Below the pieces are notes generated by a model, which had not been told where the DNA came from, made no database searches, and saw nothing but the letters and a program-made list of their open reading frames with translations. The position numbers and the translations under genes were made by a program. Positions 1-8,496 of a stretch of 62,722 nucleotides of DNA are shown piece after piece. The first letter of the stretch is position 1. Every line of letters begins with the position of its first letter. Source of the DNA: Pseudomonadota bacterium (lineage in GTDB: Bacteria; Pseudomonadota; Alphaproteobacteria; Rhizobiales; Xanthobacteraceae); assembly GCA_023404705.1 (NCBI GenBank), contig JAEYAU010000078.1, forward strand, positions 1-62,722. The letters run 5' to 3'.

Positions 1-1
1 G

Positions 2-1789
2 GCGGCAACACCCGCGCAGGCCCCCGCGCCGCAGCAACCCGCCGCGCATGCGGGCCATGCGGCGACCCCTGCGGTGGACGGCGATGTCGCGGCCGGCCGG
101 CAGGCGTTCCGCAAGTGCCAGGCCTGCCACTCGCTCGATGCCGGCAAGAACCTGATCGGCCCGAGCCTGGCGGGCGTCTTCGGCAAGCCGTCGGGACAGG
201 CCTCCGGCTACAGCTATTCACCGGCGCTGAAGGAATCCGGCATCGCCTGGACGGCCGAGAACCTCAACGCCTTCATCCGCGCGCCGCAGCAAGTGATCCC
301 CAAGACCAAGATGGCCTTTCCGGGCATCGCGAGCGACAGCGAGTGCACCAACATCGTCGCGTTCCTGGCCTCGACGTCGCAGCCGCCCGCTGCCGGCGCC
401 GCGACGGCGCAGGCGCAGCCCGCACCTCCCGCCGCCCGCCCGGCCCCAGCGCCGCCTGCGGATGGGCAACAAGCCGGCGCCTCGGCGTCGCGGCCTGCGG
501 TGAGCTACCTTCCGGACGCTCGCTATACGATCCGATCCGGCATCGCCGAAGGCCGCATGGTCTATATCGGCGTCGGCGGCGCGATCGACGGGCAAGTCAA
601 CCCGATCCTGTCCGCGGCCGAAGGCCAGGTCGTGCAGATCACCCTGCTCAATGGCGAAGGCGCCGAGCACGACGTCGTCTTCCCCGACATGAATGCCGCC
701 TCCCCGCGCATCACGGGCCGCGGCACCAGCACCCTGCTGGTGTTCCGCGCCACGCGGTCCGGCGACTTCGTCTACTTTTGCAGTGTCGCGGGCCATCGAC
801 AGGCCGGCATGGAAGGGAAGTTTCTCGTCACGCCGCGGCCTCCCGAGCAGGTCGCGGTCGAAGCCGACATCGCGCACCTGCCGACGGACGTGCCGGCGCC
901 GATCGGCAAGCGCGAGCCGCAAACCCTGCGCGTCGATCTGCACGCGGTCGAGCTGGAAGCGAGGCTCGCGGAAGGCACGACCTACGGCTTCTGGACCTTC
1001 AACGGCCGCGTGCCCGGCCCGATGCTGCGCGCGCGCGTCGGCGACACGCTCGATGTGCACGTCACCAACTCGAAGGACAGCGCCTTCATTCACTCGGTCG
1101 ATTTCCATGCCGCCACCGGACCGGGCGGCGGCGCGGCCGCGACGCAAGTCGATCCCGGCCATACGAAATCGTTCAAGTTCAAGGCGCTGGTCCCGGGCCT
1201 CTACGTCTATCACTGCGCCACGCCGATGGTGGCGCATCACATCGCCAACGGCATGTACGGGCTCATCCTGGTCGAGCCCGAAGACGGCATGCAGCCCGTC
1301 GATCACGAGTTCTATGTGATGCAGGGCGAGATCTATACGCAGGACTCGTTCGGGCAGCACGGCCGGCAGGAGTTCAGCGTCGAGAAGCTGCTCAACGAGC
1401 GCCCGGAATATTTCGTGTTCAACGGATCGGTGGGCGCGCTCTCGAAGCTGCATCCGCTCAAGGTGAAGGTCGGCGAGACCGTCCGCATCTTCTTCGGCGT
1501 CGGCGGGCCGAATTTCACCTCGTCGTTCCATGTCATCGGCGAGATCTTCGACCGGGTCTACGCCTTTGCGGACGTGCTGAGCCCGCCGTTGCGCGGCGTG
1601 CAGACGATCACGGTGCCGCCCGGCGGGGCGGCGATCGTCGAGTTCAAGGTCGACGTGCCGGGCAACTACATCCTGGTCGATCACGCGCTCTCACGCGCCG
1701 AACGCGGGCTCGTCGGCATCCTGCAAGCCGAGGGGCCGCCCAACCCCGCGATCTTCGAAGGCAAGGTCGAGGCAGGATCGGGGCATTAG
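2..1789 (+). CDS. nirK: Multidomain copper nitrite reductase (heme c - cupredoxin - NirK), 5' end outside window
   Basis: This periplasmic enzyme reduces nitrite to NO. The frame is open from base 2, so the signal peptide and true start lie upstream; numbering here counts from the GTG at 74. A class I cytochrome c domain comes first (heme motif C15-C18-H19, axial Met80). An Ala/Pro linker follows, then a cupredoxin domain with blue-copper ligands H199, C236, H241 and M246. The C-terminal part is a two-domain AniA/NirK-type reductase: type-1 copper ligands H345, C381, H389 and M394, the H340/D343 catalytic region, and H486 and H537 near the type-2 site. All ligands look intact. The tethered heme and cupredoxin probably act as a built-in electron donor. 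No nirV or regulator gene follows. Confidence 0.9.
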   Translation, partial: AATPAQAPAPQQPAAHAGHAATPAVDGDVAAGRQAFRKCQACHSLDAGKNLIGPSLAGVFGKPSGQASGYSYSPALKESGIAWTAENLNAFIRAPQQVIPKTKMAFPGIASDSECTNIVAFLASTSQPPAAGAATAQAQPAPPAARPAPAPPADGQQAGASASRPAVSYLPDARYTIRSGIAEGRMVYIGVGGAIDGQVNPILSAAEGQVVQITLLNGEGAEHDVVFPDMNAASPRITGRGTSTLLVFRATRSGDFVYFCSVAGHRQAGMEGKFLVTPRPPEQVAVEADIAHLPTDVPAPIGKREPQTLRVDLHAVELEARLAEGTTYGFWTFNGRVPGPMLRARVGDTLDVHVTNSKDSAFIHSVDFHAATGPGGGAAATQVDPGHTKSFKFKALVPGLYVYHCATPMVAHHIANGMYGLILVEPEDGMQPVDHEFYVMQGEIYTQDSFGQHGRQEFSVEKLLNERPEYFVFNGSVGALSKLHPLKVKVGETVRIFFGVGGPNFTSSFHVIGEIFDRVYAFADVLSPPLRGVQTITVPPGGAAIVEFKVDVPGNYILVDHALSRAERGLVGILQAEGPPNPAIFEGKVEAGSGH

Positions 1790-1860
1790 AGGAATCCGTT
1801 CAGCCCGGAAAAGATGGGATGCTCCGGCCGCCCGGCTCCCACGGCGCGCACCTTGCCTGA

Positions 1861-1880
1861 GTTATCTTATTGTGATAACC
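1861..1880. promoter_or_regulatory. Candidate operator of the toxin-antitoxin pair
   Basis: A perfect inverted repeat, GTTATC-N7-GATAAC, ends just before the toxin start codon. Toxin-antitoxin operons are usually autoregulated through such palindromes. The AT-rich site stands out from the GC-rich surroundings. Binding by the antitoxin is inferred. Confidence 0.45.
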
Positions 1881-1884
1881 ATGT

Positions 1885-2244
1885 ATGGTGATCCAGCCTC
1901 GTGATCCGACCCTCGACGCTCTTCTTGACCTCGATGGCCAAGTGCTCGTCGTGGACCCGGAGGGTGGGCACTGGGTGCGCTTCGTAGTGACGCGTGTGCC
2001 GGTGTCGCCGGAGAAGCCGCACGGCCTCGACTACTCGCTCACACTGCACGGACCGGATGGCGGGCGATTGGTCGGTTTCGACAACGCGCACCCGGCGGGC
2101 AAACAGAAGCAAGGCGACCCGCAGGATCATCGGCATCGGCTCAGGACCGTGAAGCCTTACGACTATCGGGACGCGGCAACCCTGCTCGCCGATTTCTGGG
2201 CGACGGTGGACGCGGTGTTGCGCGAGAGAGGAGTGATCCCATGA
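1885..2244 (+). CDS. TumE-like toxin (DUF6516 family)
   Basis: This 119-residue protein resembles the TumE/DUF6516 family of putative toxins in two-gene toxin-antitoxin systems. The family-like segment HGLDYSLTLHGPDGGRLVG (roughly residues 51-69) is followed by a His-rich stretch and the motif PYDYRDA. The toxic mechanism is not established from sequence. The stop overlaps the start of the next gene (ATGA), which is normal for a toxin-antitoxin operon. The start is ATG 1885; the ATG at 1881 is in another frame. Family assignment is by pattern memory, so moderate confidence. Confidence 0.65.
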   Translation: MVIQPRDPTLDALLDLDGQVLVVDPEGGHWVRFVVTRVPVSPEKPHGLDYSLTLHGPDGGRLVGFDNAHPAGKQKQGDPQDHRHRLRTVKPYDYRDAATLLADFWATVDAVLRERGVIP

Positions 2245-2636
2245 CGACGCTGAAGGTGGGCATCGCCAGTTACGAGGAGATGAAGACGCGCACCATGCGG
2301 ATTGGCCGCGGCGAGCATCGTGTCGCGCCCGATGAACCCAAGGTCTGGTTTACCTCGACGGAGTCGTTTGCCAAGGTCCTCTCCGCCGGCAATCGCGAGC
2401 TCTTGCGGATCATCGCGGAGAAGGCGCCCGGCTCGCTCGACGAGCTGGCGCAGATGACCGGCCGCGCCAAGTCGAACCTGTCGCGCACGCTGAGGACCAT
2501 GGAGGGTTACGGACTCGTCCGGCTTGAGCGCGGCGAACGCGGTCGGATCAGGCCGAAGGTGGCGCACGACCGAGTGGAGCTAGACTTGCCGCTCACCCGA
2601 TCAAACGACTCCAAGCGGAAGCGGGAGGCGGTGTAG
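2241..2636 (+). CDS. TumA/HVO_A0114-like winged-helix antitoxin
   Basis: This 131-residue DNA-binding protein overlaps the toxin gene by 4 bases. Residues about 55-100 form a MarR/ArsR-like winged helix (RELLRIIAEKAPGSLDEL, then a recognition helix with RAKSNLSRTLRTMEGYGLV). This architecture fits the HVO_A0114 family that usually partners TumE-like toxins. It probably neutralises the toxin and represses the operon through the palindrome at 1861-1880, which is inference. The C-terminus is basic. Confidence 0.7.
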   Translation: MTTLKVGIASYEEMKTRTMRIGRGEHRVAPDEPKVWFTSTESFAKVLSAGNRELLRIIAEKAPGSLDELAQMTGRAKSNLSRTLRTMEGYGLVRLERGERGRIRPKVAHDRVELDLPLTRSNDSKRKREAV

Positions 2637-2641
2637 CCTCA

Positions 2642-2772
2642 TAGGGTGTGCTCGGCGGCCCGGGCCTTGCGATTGCACGATGAGCAGCGATCCGCCGAGC
2701 GCACGCGTGCGCACGCCGGAACATGACCGTTGCGCATGACCGCAAAGCGTGGGTCGGCGTGCACACCCTACG
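2642..2772. repeat. Palindromic repetitive element, copy A (131 bp)
   Basis: Termini are TAGGGTGTGC and GCACACCCTACG in inverted orientation. Inside are two hairpins: GTGCTCGGCGG (2648-2658) pairs with CCGCCGAGCGCAC (2692-2704), and GTGCGCACGCC (2707-2717) pairs with GGCGTGCAC (2756-2764). A 14-bp perfect palindrome, GCGCACGCGTGCGC, sits at the centre (2699-2712). A second copy lies at 13855-13984. It fills the gap between the antitoxin and the converging ABC transporter gene. Confidence 0.85.
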
Positions 2773-3463
2773 AAGACGCGACCCGCTCGTCCGACACGAT
2801 CGCGCCGTCCACCAGCTGCACCCGGCGGTCCATGCGCGCCGCCAGGTCGAGGTCGTGAGTGACCGCGACCACGGTCTTGCCGCGCTGGTCGACCAGATCG
2901 CGCAGGATCTGGAACACCTGCTCGCTCGACTTGGAGTCGAGGGAGCCGGTCGGCTCGTCGGCGAGAATGACCGGCGGATCATTGGCTAGCGAGCGCGCGA
3001 CCGCGACGCGCTGGCGCTGGCCGCCCGAAAGCTGATCCGGACGCTTGTTCAGGTGGTCCTCGAGGCCGAGCGAGCCGAGCAGGTCGCGGGCCCGCTCGCG
3101 CATCTCTCGATCCGAGAGACGGCCGAGCGCCCGCATGGGCAGCATGACGTTCGCGAGCGCCGTGAACTCCGGCAGCAGGAAGTGGAACTGGAACACGAAG
3201 CCGAGCTCGGACAGGCGCGTATAGGCGCGCTCCTCCTCGTCCATATGCGCGGTTGCCTTGCCGTGGATCAGCACCTCACCCTCGGTCGGCAGGTCGAGCA
3301 GGCCGAGCAGGTAGAGAAGCGAGGACTTGCCCGAGCCCGACGGCCCCGTGATCGCGAGGAACTCGTTCTCGCGGATCGCGAGATCGACGCCGTGCACCAG
3401 CGTGGTCGGCACGATGCCGGGGAGAATGCGCGTGACCTTGCGGGTCTCGATCGGGACCGTCAT
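2768..3463 (-). CDS. ABC transporter ATP-binding protein (LolD/MacB-type)
   Basis: This 231-residue cytoplasmic ATPase powers the adjacent FtsX-type permease. Visible motifs are Walker A (GPSGSGKSS), Q-loop (FVFQFHFLLPE), signature LSGGQRQRVAVAR, Walker B (PVILADEPTGSLDS) and the H-loop (VAVTHD). The LLPEFTALANVMLPM segment is typical of LolD/MacB ATPases. The start codon overlaps the permease stop (ATGA), so the three genes 5699 to 2768 form one operon. The family exports lipoproteins, peptides or drugs, or transmits energy across the envelope; the substrate cannot be read from sequence. Confidence 0.9.
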   Translation of the reverse strand: MTVPIETRKVTRILPGIVPTTLVHGVDLAIRENEFLAITGPSGSGKSSLLYLLGLLDLPTEGEVLIHGKATAHMDEEERAYTRLSELGFVFQFHFLLPEFTALANVMLPMRALGRLSDREMRERARDLLGSLGLEDHLNKRPDQLSGGQRQRVAVARSLANDPPVILADEPTGSLDSKSSEQVFQILRDLVDQRGKTVVAVTHDLDLAARMDRRVQLVDGAIVSDERVASS

Positions 3464-4695
3464 GTGGCGCCCCGGATGATGTCCACCGGATGCACGCGCG
3501 CCGCCTTGCGGGCCGGGAAGTAGCCGGCTGCCCAAGAGGACACTACGGCGACGCCGGTCGCGACCGTGTAGTGCAGCCACGAATAGGCGATCGGCAGCGT
3601 GGTCCCGTCCATGAACGGGCTCTTGATCTCTATGGTGCCGAGCGCGCGGCACATCAGATAGCCGAGGATCCAGCCGATGACCCCGCCGGCGAGACCGATG
3701 AGCACGGCCTCGAGCACGAAGATTCGCCGGACCGTGCCCTCGGGCAGGCCGAGCGACTTCATGATCGCGATGTCGCGCGCCTTCTCGTGCGTGATGGTCG
3801 AGATGATGTTGTAAGTGCCGAAGCTCGCGACAAGGAGGATCGCGCCGACCACCGTGTACATGATAATGTTGCGGATCGTGAAGGCGCTGAGCAGATCCTC
3901 GTGCGCCTCTTGCCACGACACGGCCTTGTAGCCGCTCTCGCGCTCGATGCGGTTCGCGATCTCGCGCGCCGCCATGGCGTCGTTCACGCGCACGCGGATC
4001 TCGTTCACGAGCCCGGTCTGGCGCGCCAGGATCTGGCCGGTCTTCACCAGCACATAGGCTTGGCCCTCGTCGACGGTACGCACCCCGGAGTGGAACAGGC
4101 CGACCACTTGCGCGCTGACGTGCACGCCCTCGCTGGTCTGCACGCTGATGTTGGAGCCGACGCGGGCGCCGATCTTCTCGGCGAGGCGGTCGCCCAGGAT
4201 GATCGCATTGGAGGCGCGGAACAGCGAGGCGATGCTGCCCTGACGCATGTGCTTCGGCAGCGCCGAGACCTTCGGCTCGCGATGCGGATCGATGCCGAGC
4301 ACGCTCGCGCCGACGTCGCGGCCCGCATAACGCAGGATCACTTGGCTCTTCACCGAGGGTGCGACCGCGCCCGGCACCCAGGTCTCGACGGCCGCCATGA
4401 TGGCGAGCGGGTTCTTGATGCCCTTGCGGCGCGCCTCGGGTGTCAGACCGTAGATGCGCGCGGCCGCATAGGCCTCCTCGGCGGGCTGGCTCGGCGCCTG
4501 GCGCCGCTCGTCCGAGATCGTGATGTGCGGCAGCGCATCGATGAGCTGGCGCATGAAATCATCCTGCGAGCCCTCCATCAGGGCCGCCATCATGATCGAG
4601 AAACCGACGCCGGTGGCGACGCCGGCCACCGCGACCAGCGTCTGCCGCGCGCGGCTCTTCACATGGGTCCAGGCGATGTCGAAGACGAGGCTCAT
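3460..4695 (-). CDS. FtsX/MacB-family ABC permease
   Basis: This 411-residue inner-membrane permease has one N-terminal transmembrane helix (about residues 20-40), a large periplasmic MacB_PCD-like domain (about 45-270), and three C-terminal helices of the FtsX domain with the typical EKARDIAIMKSLG motif. It overlaps the fusion protein upstream and the ATPase downstream by 4 bases each. Unlike MacB, the ATPase is a separate polypeptide, as in LolCDE and many gram-negative DevA-type systems. Confidence 0.88.
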   Translation of the reverse strand: MSLVFDIAWTHVKSRARQTLVAVAGVATGVGFSIMMAALMEGSQDDFMRQLIDALPHITISDERRQAPSQPAEEAYAAARIYGLTPEARRKGIKNPLAIMAAVETWVPGAVAPSVKSQVILRYAGRDVGASVLGIDPHREPKVSALPKHMRQGSIASLFRASNAIILGDRLAEKIGARVGSNISVQTSEGVHVSAQVVGLFHSGVRTVDEGQAYVLVKTGQILARQTGLVNEIRVRVNDAMAAREIANRIERESGYKAVSWQEAHEDLLSAFTIRNIIMYTVVGAILLVASFGTYNIISTITHEKARDIAIMKSLGLPEGTVRRIFVLEAVLIGLAGGVIGWILGYLMCRALGTIEIKSPFMDGTTLPIAYSWLHYTVATGVAVVSSWAAGYFPARKAARVHPVDIIRGAT

Positions 4696-5699
4696 GGCGC
4701 CTTGCGCTCGGTGATGCGGACCTGCGCCCCGTCTCTCAGGCCGCTCGGCACCGGAGAGACGACGCGAGCGTCGTCGGCCAGGCCGGAGAGCACCTCGATC
4801 ATGCGGGTGCCGCGGATGCCGATCTCGACCTCGCGCCGGCGCACGCGCTCGCCGTCGACCACGAAAACCGCGGAGCCCTGCACGGCGTCCGCCGGCACCA
4901 GCAGGGCGTTCGGCTTCTCGCGCGTGATCACGTTGCATTCGAGGCTCATGCCGATCTTCAGCGGCGTGCCCTCGGGGAGCGCAATGCGGATGCGATAGGT
5001 CTTGGCGGCGGCATCGCCCATGGGCGTAATCTCGCGCACCTTGCCCTCGAGGCGCTGGCTCGGGAAGGCATCGGTGCGGAACAGCACCGCCTGGCCGACT
5101 TCGACGCGGGGAATGTCCTCCTCGTTCACCTCGGCGACGACCCGCAGCGGCTTGAGCACGCCGACACGGAACAGCACCTGGCCGGTCTCGGCGATCTCGC
5201 CGACCTCACCGTCGCGGCGCAGCACGACGCCATCGATGGGCGACGTGATCACGTAGTCGGCGAGCTTCTCCTCCTGCACGGAGATCAGCGCCTGCACGGT
5301 GCGCAGATCCATCGAGACGCGCTCATAGGCCTGGGTCGTCGACGCATTGCGGGTGATGAGCTCGGAGACGCGGGCGAGCTCGCGCTTGGCGAAATCCTCG
5401 CGTGCCTTGAGCTCCTGCAGCTGCGCGCGCTGCTCCTTGTCCTCGAGGCGGGCGAGCACGTCGCCTCTCTTCACGGGCTTGCCCTCGCAGTCGCAGAGCT
5501 CGACGATGCGGTCGCGCGCCAGGCTCGCAACCTTCGCCCAGGTGACCGGCTCGACCGCGCCAGTGGCGTAGACGATCTCGACCGCGGTGCCCCGCGTCGC
5601 CGCCGCGACCGTCACCTCGGTGCCGCGGCCGAGCCGCCACCACGCGGCTGCGCCGATCACGGCGAGCAGCAAAATCCAGAGCAGCCAGCGACGCTTCAC
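4692..5699 (-). CDS. Periplasmic membrane-fusion protein (HlyD/MacA family)
   Basis: This 335-residue adaptor has an N-terminal membrane anchor (WLLWILLLAVIGAAAWW), a lipoyl-like half-motif, a coiled-coil hairpin (about residues 90-150, many Glu/Lys/Arg), then a beta-barrel segment (PLRVVAEVNEEDI) and a C-terminal membrane-proximal domain. It is the first gene of the three-gene exporter operon. MacA-type proteins link the ABC permease to an outer-membrane channel such as TolC, but no channel gene is visible here. Confidence 0.87.
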   Translation of the reverse strand: MKRRWLLWILLLAVIGAAAWWRLGRGTEVTVAAATRGTAVEIVYATGAVEPVTWAKVASLARDRIVELCDCEGKPVKRGDVLARLEDKEQRAQLQELKAREDFAKRELARVSELITRNASTTQAYERVSMDLRTVQALISVQEEKLADYVITSPIDGVVLRRDGEVGEIAETGQVLFRVGVLKPLRVVAEVNEEDIPRVEVGQAVLFRTDAFPSQRLEGKVREITPMGDAAAKTYRIRIALPEGTPLKIGMSLECNVITREKPNALLVPADAVQGSAVFVVDGERVRRREVEIGIRGTRMIEVLSGLADDARVVSPVPSGLRDGAQVRITERKAP

Positions 5700-5843
5700 G
5701 AGTCACCTCTCGGATGGACAGCGACGCGGCCTGCGCAGCGCCCTTGCGGCTGTCGCGATCAAATCCTGCGGTTCCGCGTGAATATTAGCCCTACCCGGCA
5801 GGGCCGAGACATTGAGCTACCGCAATTCAGGCAGCCCGTGCCG

Positions 5844-7379
5844 CTATGGCTTCGGCGGCACCACGGCGTAGTTGATGCGCACCGGCCGCGTCGCACGCAG
5901 GGTCTGGCGCGGCAGCACCAGGGGCGGCTGCAGCTCCATGCCCGGGAAGGTCTCGGCCCAGCGCTGCAGGCGTGCGGCATCGGCCTGGCCGTCCTCCCAG
6001 ACCAGCACGGCGCCGCGGCGGCGCAGGTCCGCCGGATCGATCCAGGGGCTGAGCGCCGGTTCGCTGTGCACGATCACGTGCGGGCGATCCGGCGAATAGA
6101 CCGCGACATTGTTGGCCGCGAACTCCCAGCCGCCGACATAGGCGAGCGGCGTGCCGAAACGCTCGCGCCAGGAACGCGTGACGATCTCGGCGAGCTGGCG
6201 GCCGGGGAATTGCGTCGCCTTGTGGCGATCGCGCACGAGTGGCTCGCCGGCTTCCACCGCGACATAGATGAGCGGGATCGCGAGGAAGACCGCGAGCGCG
6301 CCGGCCGCGAAGCGGCGCTGCGCCTGAGGGTCGGTGACGGGGCCGAGCCAGAGCAGAACCGCGAGCGGCACGAAGGACCAGAGCGGATAGCCCCACATGG
6401 CGATCGGCAGGCGGCCGAGCAGCAGCGCGACCAGCGTCGTCACCGCGAAGGGGCCGAGCGCGAGCATCGTGACATAGCGGCGCGCGAAGGCGGCTTTGCC
6501 TTCGGCGGGGACTGGCGTCCGGCTTCCGCGGCGCGCGTAAGCGAGTGCGAGCAAGCCGAGGGTCGGCAAAAGGAAGAATAGCTGGCCGCCGCTCCAGCGC
6601 AGCGGGAAGACGATATAGTCGTACCAGTGGGTCGCGACCTTGGCGCGCGCATCGACATAGCGGAATGGCAGGAAGCCGGTGTCGACGAGCCACCAGAGAT
6701 TGGGCGCGAGCACGACCAGGAAGGCGAGCGCCGCCAGGTACGGGCCGGGCGTCGCGAGGCTGCGGCGTGCGTGCGGGTCGATGAGGATGAACAGGCCCAC
6801 GCTGCCCGCGAGTGCGAAGGCCGCGTATTTGGACCAGAAGCAGAGCGCCAGCATGGCGCCGGTCACGATCCAGTCGAGCACACGTCCGCGCATGAGCGCG
6901 CGATAGAAGAAGAGAGCCGTCAGCGCCCAGAACGGGAGCTGCATCTGGTCGTGCGCGAATTTCACGACCGAGAAATTGTAGAAGTGCAGGCCCTCGAGCG
7001 CGAGCACCGCGATCAGCGCCTGCACGGGACCGACGATGTCGCGCGCGAGGCGCCACACCGCATAGAGGCAGATCACTGCCGCGAGCGGGCCGAGCAGATA
7101 GACGGAGTGCACACTGCCGGTGAGACGATAGAGCGCATCGGCGAGCCACCAGGGCAGCGGCGGATGCTTCCAGTAGCCGAGCTGCCACTCCTTGCCGAGG
7201 GCGAGATCCTCGGCGAGATCGAGCTGCAGGTTCGGGCAGACAAGGATCGGCAGCAGCGTCCAGACCACGAGATGCAGGCCGAGGATCCAGGCGAGCAGCT
7301 TGCCGGGCTCACGCCTCGCATAGGCGACGAGCGCGTCGAGCCAGCCCGATCCTTGCGGCTTCACCGCGAGCTCGCTCAT
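5844..7379 (-). CDS. GT39 (ArnT/FlmK-like) integral-membrane glycosyltransferase
   Basis: This 511-residue polytopic protein has about 10-12 hydrophobic helices. The N-terminal periplasmic loop carries the acidic motif DLAEDLALGKEW followed by KHPPLPWWL, as in GT39/ArnT transferases that take sugars from polyprenyl phosphate carriers. It is divergent from the GT2 gene at 7468, with 88 bp between them. The likely acceptor is lipid A or another envelope glycan, but neither donor nor acceptor is certain. The start at 7379 was chosen because the protein then begins just before the first helix; the frame extends further upstream into the neighbour. Confidence 0.85.
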   Translation of the reverse strand: MSELAVKPQGSGWLDALVAYARREPGKLLAWILGLHLVVWTLLPILVCPNLQLDLAEDLALGKEWQLGYWKHPPLPWWLADALYRLTGSVHSVYLLGPLAAVICLYAVWRLARDIVGPVQALIAVLALEGLHFYNFSVVKFAHDQMQLPFWALTALFFYRALMRGRVLDWIVTGAMLALCFWSKYAAFALAGSVGLFILIDPHARRSLATPGPYLAALAFLVVLAPNLWWLVDTGFLPFRYVDARAKVATHWYDYIVFPLRWSGGQLFFLLPTLGLLALAYARRGSRTPVPAEGKAAFARRYVTMLALGPFAVTTLVALLLGRLPIAMWGYPLWSFVPLAVLLWLGPVTDPQAQRRFAAGALAVFLAIPLIYVAVEAGEPLVRDRHKATQFPGRQLAEIVTRSWRERFGTPLAYVGGWEFAANNVAVYSPDRPHVIVHSEPALSPWIDPADLRRRGAVLVWEDGQADAARLQRWAETFPGMELQPPLVLPRQTLRATRPVRINYAVVPPKP

Positions 7380-7467
7380 TAACCCTCCGTTTGGACGCGG
7401 CGGCACCGATCCGCTAAAACCGAGCCGGACATGGACCGGGCGACCGGTTTCCGTCAACCCAGGGCTC

Positions 7468-8430
7468 GTGATGACGGACCTGTCGATCGTGCTGCCGGCC
7501 CATAACGAGGCCGCCAATATCGCGCCGATGTGCGCGGCGCTGGAGCAGATTCTGGCGCCGCTCGGCAGCCATGAGATCGTCTTCGTCGACGACGGCTCCG
7601 GCGACGGCACGCTCGTCGCGATCCGCGCGGCGGCGCGCAACAGCGCGGTGCGCTACGTCTCGTTCACGCGCAATTTCGGGCATCAGGCGGCGCTGCGCGC
7701 CGGCTTGCGCCATGCGCGCGGCAAGGCCGTGATCGTGATGGACTGCGACTTCGAGCATCCGCCCGAATTGATCCCGGACATGGTGGCGGCCTGGCGCTCG
7801 GGCGCGAAGATCGTCACCACGCGGCGCGACGACGACGAGGCGCAGGTGTCGGGCATGAAGCGCCTCACCTCGCGCACCTACTATCGTCTGCTCGACGCGA
7901 TCGGCGACGTGCGCATCGAGCCCGGCAGCGCCGACTTCATGCTGCTCGACCGCGCCGCCGTCGAAGTGGTGAATTCCTTCGACGACCAGGACATCTTTCT
8001 GCGCGGCCTCGTGCGCTGGCTCGGCTTTCCGCGCGTCACGCTGCCCTACTCGCGCGGCGTGCGGCAGCACGGCGACAGCAAGTATTCGCTCCGCCGCATG
8101 ATCGAGCTCGCGGTCACGGGCATCGCGGCGCACAGCGTGCGGCCGCTGCGCTTCGCGATCTGGCTCGCGCTCGGCTTCGCGGCGCTCGGATTCATGTTCG
8201 TCATCTATTCGGTGATCAGCTTCCTGTTCGTGCAGCACACGGTGGCGGGCTGGACCTCGATCATGGCCGCGATCGCGATCCTCGGCGCCGCGCAGCTCCT
8301 CGTGCTCGGCATCATCGGCGAATATGTCGGCCGCATTCTGCGCGAGACGCGCAAGCGGCCGAGCTATATCGTGGCGGAGACCGAGGAAGAGGCGCGCCGC
8401 GTCGCGCCGATCGCGCGGCAGGCGGAGTAG
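7468..8430 (+). CDS. GT2 polyprenyl-phosphate glycosyltransferase (ArnC/GtrB/DPM1-like)
   Basis: This 320-residue protein transfers a sugar from a nucleotide donor to undecaprenyl phosphate on the cytoplasmic face. Motifs are the N-terminal LSIVLPAHNEAANI, VFVDDGSGDGT, and the metal-binding DCDFEHPPEL. Two C-terminal helices (about residues 225-245 and 260-285) and the IIGEYVGRILRETRKRPSY tail are typical of ArnC/GtrB. A GTG start at 7468 is directly followed by ATG at 7471, so either may be used. It is divergently paired with the GT39 gene. Confidence 0.88.
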   Translation: MMTDLSIVLPAHNEAANIAPMCAALEQILAPLGSHEIVFVDDGSGDGTLVAIRAAARNSAVRYVSFTRNFGHQAALRAGLRHARGKAVIVMDCDFEHPPELIPDMVAAWRSGAKIVTTRRDDDEAQVSGMKRLTSRTYYRLLDAIGDVRIEPGSADFMLLDRAAVEVVNSFDDQDIFLRGLVRWLGFPRVTLPYSRGVRQHGDSKYSLRRMIELAVTGIAAHSVRPLRFAIWLALGFAALGFMFVIYSVISFLFVQHTVAGWTSIMAAIAILGAAQLLVLGIIGEYVGRILRETRKRPSYIVAETEEEARRVAPIARQAE

Positions 8431-8496
8431 TTTTTCCCTGGGGCATGATCCTGCCGATGCCCTGCCGCGCGTCAGTACGCGAACTCCCTTAGGTGC

